Source of the DNA: Candidatus Poribacteria bacterium
GTDB lineage: Bacteria > Poribacteria > WGA-4E > WGA-3G
Reading direction: 5' to 3'
Assembly: GCA_022823085.1 (NCBI GenBank)
Contig: JAJDXV010000103.1
Coordinates: forward strand, 1 to 45,458
Length of the DNA: 45,458 nt
The notes beneath the pieces were generated by a model. It was not told the origin of the DNA, made no database searches, and worked only from the letters and a program-made list of their open reading frames with translations. This document shows, piece by piece, positions 43,305-45,458 of this stretch; within the stretch, counting starts at the first letter, position 1, and the number at the start of each line of letters is the position of its first letter. Position numbers and translations under genes: made by a program.

Positions 43305-43376
43305 TTGAACCCTCTCCAATCTAAAGATTGGAGATTCCTTTTGTTCCTCATGGGAACATTCTCCGCTCAAGCGGAG
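43305..43376 (-). ncRNA. Candidate omega RNA 3' region / right end of the second element
   Basis: Minus-strand order: H1 CTCCGCT/AGCGGAG (43376-43361) spanning the tnpB stop, H2 TGTTCC/GGAACA (43358-43342), AAAG, then H3 TCTCCAATC/GATTGGAGA with a TTTA loop (43334-43313). The stems differ in sequence from those at 26391 but the layout is identical. Confidence 0.6.
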
Positions 43377-44566
43377 CAACGTGGGACTTCTAATCGAATA
43401 CCCACGGGCGGTGCCATAGCCGCCACTACGGGGTCGCCTAAGCAACCCAGATACTTTTGTCTTATATTAATTGCACCAACACCGTCGCGGTGATATGAAA
43501 ACCCGCATTTGCATTTATAATTGCGATTGCTGGGTTTATGTTTATTGCCACATCTTGGGCAGGTTTGTGAGGTATATGCCTCATCAATCACTTCTACTTT
43601 GATGCCTAAAGCCTTCGCTTTGTATGAAATCAGTTGTGTGACTTTGCCAAACGCCCATTGATGCAGCTTCTGATTAACACGTTTGCCATAATCTATATTA
43701 TCGCGAATACCCGTCAAATCGCCAATCACAATGGTACCAATATATCCACTCTCACACAATTTTACAAACTCCGTTGTATGTTTATGTAACCCATCGCGTA
43801 TCTGATTGTCGATTTTTCTGATGCGTTTCCATTTGCGACGCACAAGATGCCACCAGCGTTTAGAATGGCGTTTACACCTATCAATCTTTTTGCCAAATGA
43901 TGCTATCACCTTGTTCCTCAACCGGTATAGACTTCGTATATACCGCCCATTGAAAATCAAGGTATCAACACCATTATGACTGACTATAGGATGTATCTCA
44001 CCAATATCAACGCCTACAACACCTTCGCCATCAGACTTCAAAGCCTTTTCCACGCCATACACAAAATGTAAAGAATACTGACCTTTGTCATATACCAACT
44101 CAACAATCGCAATATGTGCTATAGCATATTCCACATCAAAGTTTTTCGGTAAATTTACATACAAAGGCTCATTACCCTGACCATTAGAAAGACGCAGCTT
44201 TCTTTTCCCTACAAACCGAATCGCTGATTTCTTCCAAGTCGTTGTTTGAAATGTTTTACCGCGATAGGGAGGCTTTGCTTTTTTATCACCATTCTTGCGC
44301 AACTCACGAAAACCTTTACGATTTTTGAAATAGCGAGAACGCACCTCCTGAATACTTTGTGAATGTAAAGGTTGCGATTTTGATAATTCCTTATCCATCC
44401 ACAACTCACAAGACTTATCAAGCCTGCCACCTGTTCTGTAACCATGAGCATAGTCCCAAGTTTCTTTTAATCGCAAACATTCACACCACACAGACGCTGT
44501 AGCGGCATTGATAGCTTCCAATTGATCGGTATATTGAATTTTCAACTTACGTGTACGCATTGCCAT
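43367..44566 (-). CDS. tnpB: TnpB, RNA-guided nuclease of IS605 type, RuvC-II Glu replaced by Gly
   Basis: A 399-residue TnpB, clearly homologous to the one at 25163 but well diverged. RuvC-I is GVDIGEIHPI with D187; RuvC-II is IVIGDLTGIR with G282 in place of the catalytic Glu and D283 next to it; zinc ligands are C336, C339, C352 and C354; RuvC-III is YHRDGVGAINI with D361. AAGGAGATGGCA precedes the ATG. Expression may come from TTGACA-N17-TATTAT at 44684-44656. The element has no transposase of its own. Confidence 0.92.
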   Translation of the reverse strand: MAMRTRKLKIQYTDQLEAINAATASVWCECLRLKETWDYAHGYRTGGRLDKSCELWMDKELSKSQPLHSQSIQEVRSRYFKNRKGFRELRKNGDKKAKPPYRGKTFQTTTWKKSAIRFVGKRKLRLSNGQGNEPLYVNLPKNFDVEYAIAHIAIVELVYDKGQYSLHFVYGVEKALKSDGEGVVGVDIGEIHPIVSHNGVDTLIFNGRYIRSLYRLRNKVIASFGKKIDRCKRHSKRWWHLVRRKWKRIRKIDNQIRDGLHKHTTEFVKLCESGYIGTIVIGDLTGIRDNIDYGKRVNQKLHQWAFGKVTQLISYKAKALGIKVEVIDEAYTSQTCPRCGNKHKPSNRNYKCKCGFSYHRDGVGAINIRQKYLGCLGDPVVAAMAPPVGIRLEVPRCSA

Positions 44567-44655
44567 CTCCTTACATTGCTACCGATGCTATTCGGTTGGT
44601 GGTAGAGACTGCCCTTGGCAGGGCAGATAGCATTCTCTACCAGCAATGCAATTAT

Positions 44656-44684
44656 ATAATAACACACAAACAAAAATCTGTCAA
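44656..44684 (-). promoter_or_regulatory. Possible tnpB promoter
   Basis: Minus strand TTGACA (44684-44679), 17 bases, TATTAT (44661-44656). The -35 box is one arm of the palindrome at 44673-44709. Confidence 0.6.
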
Positions 44685-44709
44685 GCAAAAATTTTACTTG
44701 ACAGATTTT
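44673..44709. repeat. Large palindrome at the left end of the tnpB element
   Basis: Perfect 13-bp arms (AAAATCTGTCAAG 44673-44685 and its complement 44697-44709) around an 11-base loop. Both arms contain TTGACA, on opposite strands. Confidence 0.7.
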
Positions 44710-44784
44710 ATCAAATTACATATACTACACATGTATCAACATTCAGCAGACGGTGCTTTAGCCCGGCTTGTTGGTATATGTTTT

Positions 44785-44973
44785 TCAAGACACGCTTTTA
44801 CGAATTCTTTGACATTCCTGTTCAACAATTAACTTGCTTTCTTGTTGTGCAGTAGAATTCAACAATTCCCTTAAACGTGCTCTTAAAAGGTCAGAATAAA
44901 GCGTTTTATTCGCTTGTTTATGACGCTCTGAAACACGATGCATCTCTTTTGCGAGATATGTAGGGTTATACAT
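44785..44973 (-). CDS. Small hypothetical protein
   Basis: A 62-residue, charged, mostly helical protein (YLAKEMHRVSERHKQANKTL, then LRARLRELLNSTAQQ). An AGGAGAAAAAC ribosome binding site lies just before the ATG at 44973. It stands upstream of the tnpB element on the same strand. It shows no membrane segment or known motif; a DNA-binding or antitoxin-like role would be a guess. Confidence 0.45.
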   Translation of the reverse strand: MYNPTYLAKEMHRVSERHKQANKTLYSDLLRARLRELLNSTAQQESKLIVEQECQRIRKSVS

Positions 44974-45114
44974 AGTTTTTCTCCTTATTTTTCTCCGCTA
45001 TAAACACAGAGTGCTTCTAACACTTTGTTGTTTTTTAATTTATTTTAACAACACAATACAATTATTATAGCAGATTGGAATTTGGATCGCAAGGAAAAAT
45101 CGTGAATCAACAAT

Positions 45115-45143
45115 CAAGCCTCTGTAAAAATTACAGAGGCTTG
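45115..45143. terminator. Terminator-like hairpin
   Basis: A perfect 12-bp stem CAAGCCTCTGTA / TACAGAGGCTTG with loop AAAAT, followed on the plus strand by AATTGTTTTTG. It lies just past the stop of the small minus-strand ORF ending at 45165. Confidence 0.75.
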
Positions 45144-45164
45144 AATTGTTTTTGTTATGTCAAT

Positions 45165-45446
45165 TTATATATTGGAGTTGTGATCTGCCACATCCCAAAC
45201 TTTTTCGCCATTCTCTATAACCTCAAATAGACTTGAGAGTGCAGCAACGGCCTCTATAATTGAATAGAACGTAGAAATATGGTCTGATCCGCCTGTATTG
45301 CGAGAAACATTAAAATCAAACGGGATTAGTCGTTTTGGACTTGCAAAAAGTTGTGAAAAACGCCATAAACCCTTGTAAATAAAGGGTTTATGTGATACAA
45401 TATAGATAAGAAAATAGGGGATTGTCAGTCCCCTACCTGAACCCAA
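45165..45446 (-). CDS. Doubtful ORF, possibly a gene fragment
   Basis: Up to 93 residues are open on the minus strand. The only start is a TTG at 45446 with no good ribosome binding site, and its first 30 codons overlap hairpin repeats. The later part (LFEVIENGEKVWDVADHNSN) reads like protein. A terminator follows. It may be the end of a longer gene outside or broken at the window edge. Confidence 0.3.
   Translation of the reverse strand: MGSGRGLTIPYFLIYIVSHKPFIYKGLWRFSQLFASPKRLIPFDFNVSRNTGGSDHISTFYSIIEAVAALSSLFEVIENGEKVWDVADHNSNI
45364..45392. repeat. Perfect hairpin near the window end
   Basis: CATAAACCCTT (45364-45374) pairs with AAGGGTTTATG (45382-45392) across the loop GTAAATA. Confidence 0.6.
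45417..45436 (-). repeat. GTAGG hairpin repeat, copy H (weak)
   Basis: Minus strand: GTAG, arm GGGA, loop CTGACAA, arm TCCCC. The stem is short, but the GTAGG lead is present. Confidence 0.4.
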
Positions 45447-45458
45447 AAAAGCGGGTTG

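Larger units (their letters stand above)
43305..44712 (-). mobile_element. tnpB-only IS605-type element (IS1341-like)
   Basis: It contains one tnpB and no tnpA. The right end has three hairpins (43376-43313) and probably ends TTCAA at 43305. The left end has several palindromes (44640-44598 region and 44673-44709), preceded on the minus strand by TTTGAT. It could be moved by a TnpA encoded elsewhere, such as the one at 24749. Confidence 0.65.

Overview
This window most resembles a chromosomal segment of an uncultured, Gram-negative-type bacterium in or near Candidatus Poribacteria. That is inferred from gene style, not from a marker gene. The style: xylose-isomerase-like and Gfo/Idh/MocA sugar genes, a PhyH dioxygenase, secreted LamG proteins sharing a C-terminal motif, NHL propellers, many small hairpin repeats, and sigma factors fused to beta-propellers. 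One protein looks like an outer-membrane barrel, which supports a two-membrane cell. I saw no rRNA, tRNA or CRISPR array.

Layout. 1-3779: tail of an IS3 transposase, then a convergent pair of a PD-(D/E)XK nuclease and a large N6-adenine methyltransferase (restriction-modification). 4058-12469: metabolic and secreted genes (sugar isomerase, MocA-like oxidoreductase, two LamG proteins, PhyH, a truncated MocA gene, a small exported protein, NagB, a MOSC protein). 12607-23824: two paralogous proteins that join an ECF sigma factor, one membrane helix and an extracytoplasmic Asp-box propeller, separated by an exported 600-residue protein and followed by three membrane-anchored proteins with a common C-terminal motif. 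24179-26475: an ABC permease cut off by an IS200/IS605 element carrying tnpA and tnpB. 26553-30386: a two-subunit ABC exporter.

30489-37460: a DUF1932-type dehydrogenase, an orphan PD-(D/E)XK protein, then a minus-strand cassette transcribed from about 37425: EcoRI-type adenine methyltransferase, DUF262-HNH nuclease, and a protein with two TIR domains and about 12 TPRs. This cassette is the best candidate for an undescribed defence system. 37528-37923 is a frameshifted relic of another DNA methylase. 38243-43209: a NicO-type metal exporter with a His-rich loop, an NHL propeller, a second orphan PD-(D/E)XK protein of the same family, an NHL propeller fused to a predicted outer-membrane barrel, and nusB behind a perfect consensus promoter. 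43305-44712: a second, tnpB-only IS605-type element. The right end holds small ORFs of low certainty.

Non-coding structure is rich. There are three MITE-like elements (119-135 bp) with TAGGACTTACGCA-type inverted ends, each touching the 3' end of a gene. A family of about eight GTAGG-led hairpins has conserved flanks but different stem sequences. Both tnpB copies are followed by the same three-hairpin architecture, expected of an omega RNA. Several TTGACA-N17-TATAAT-like promoters and clear terminators are marked. All gene functions are assigned from motifs read by eye; no database search was run.
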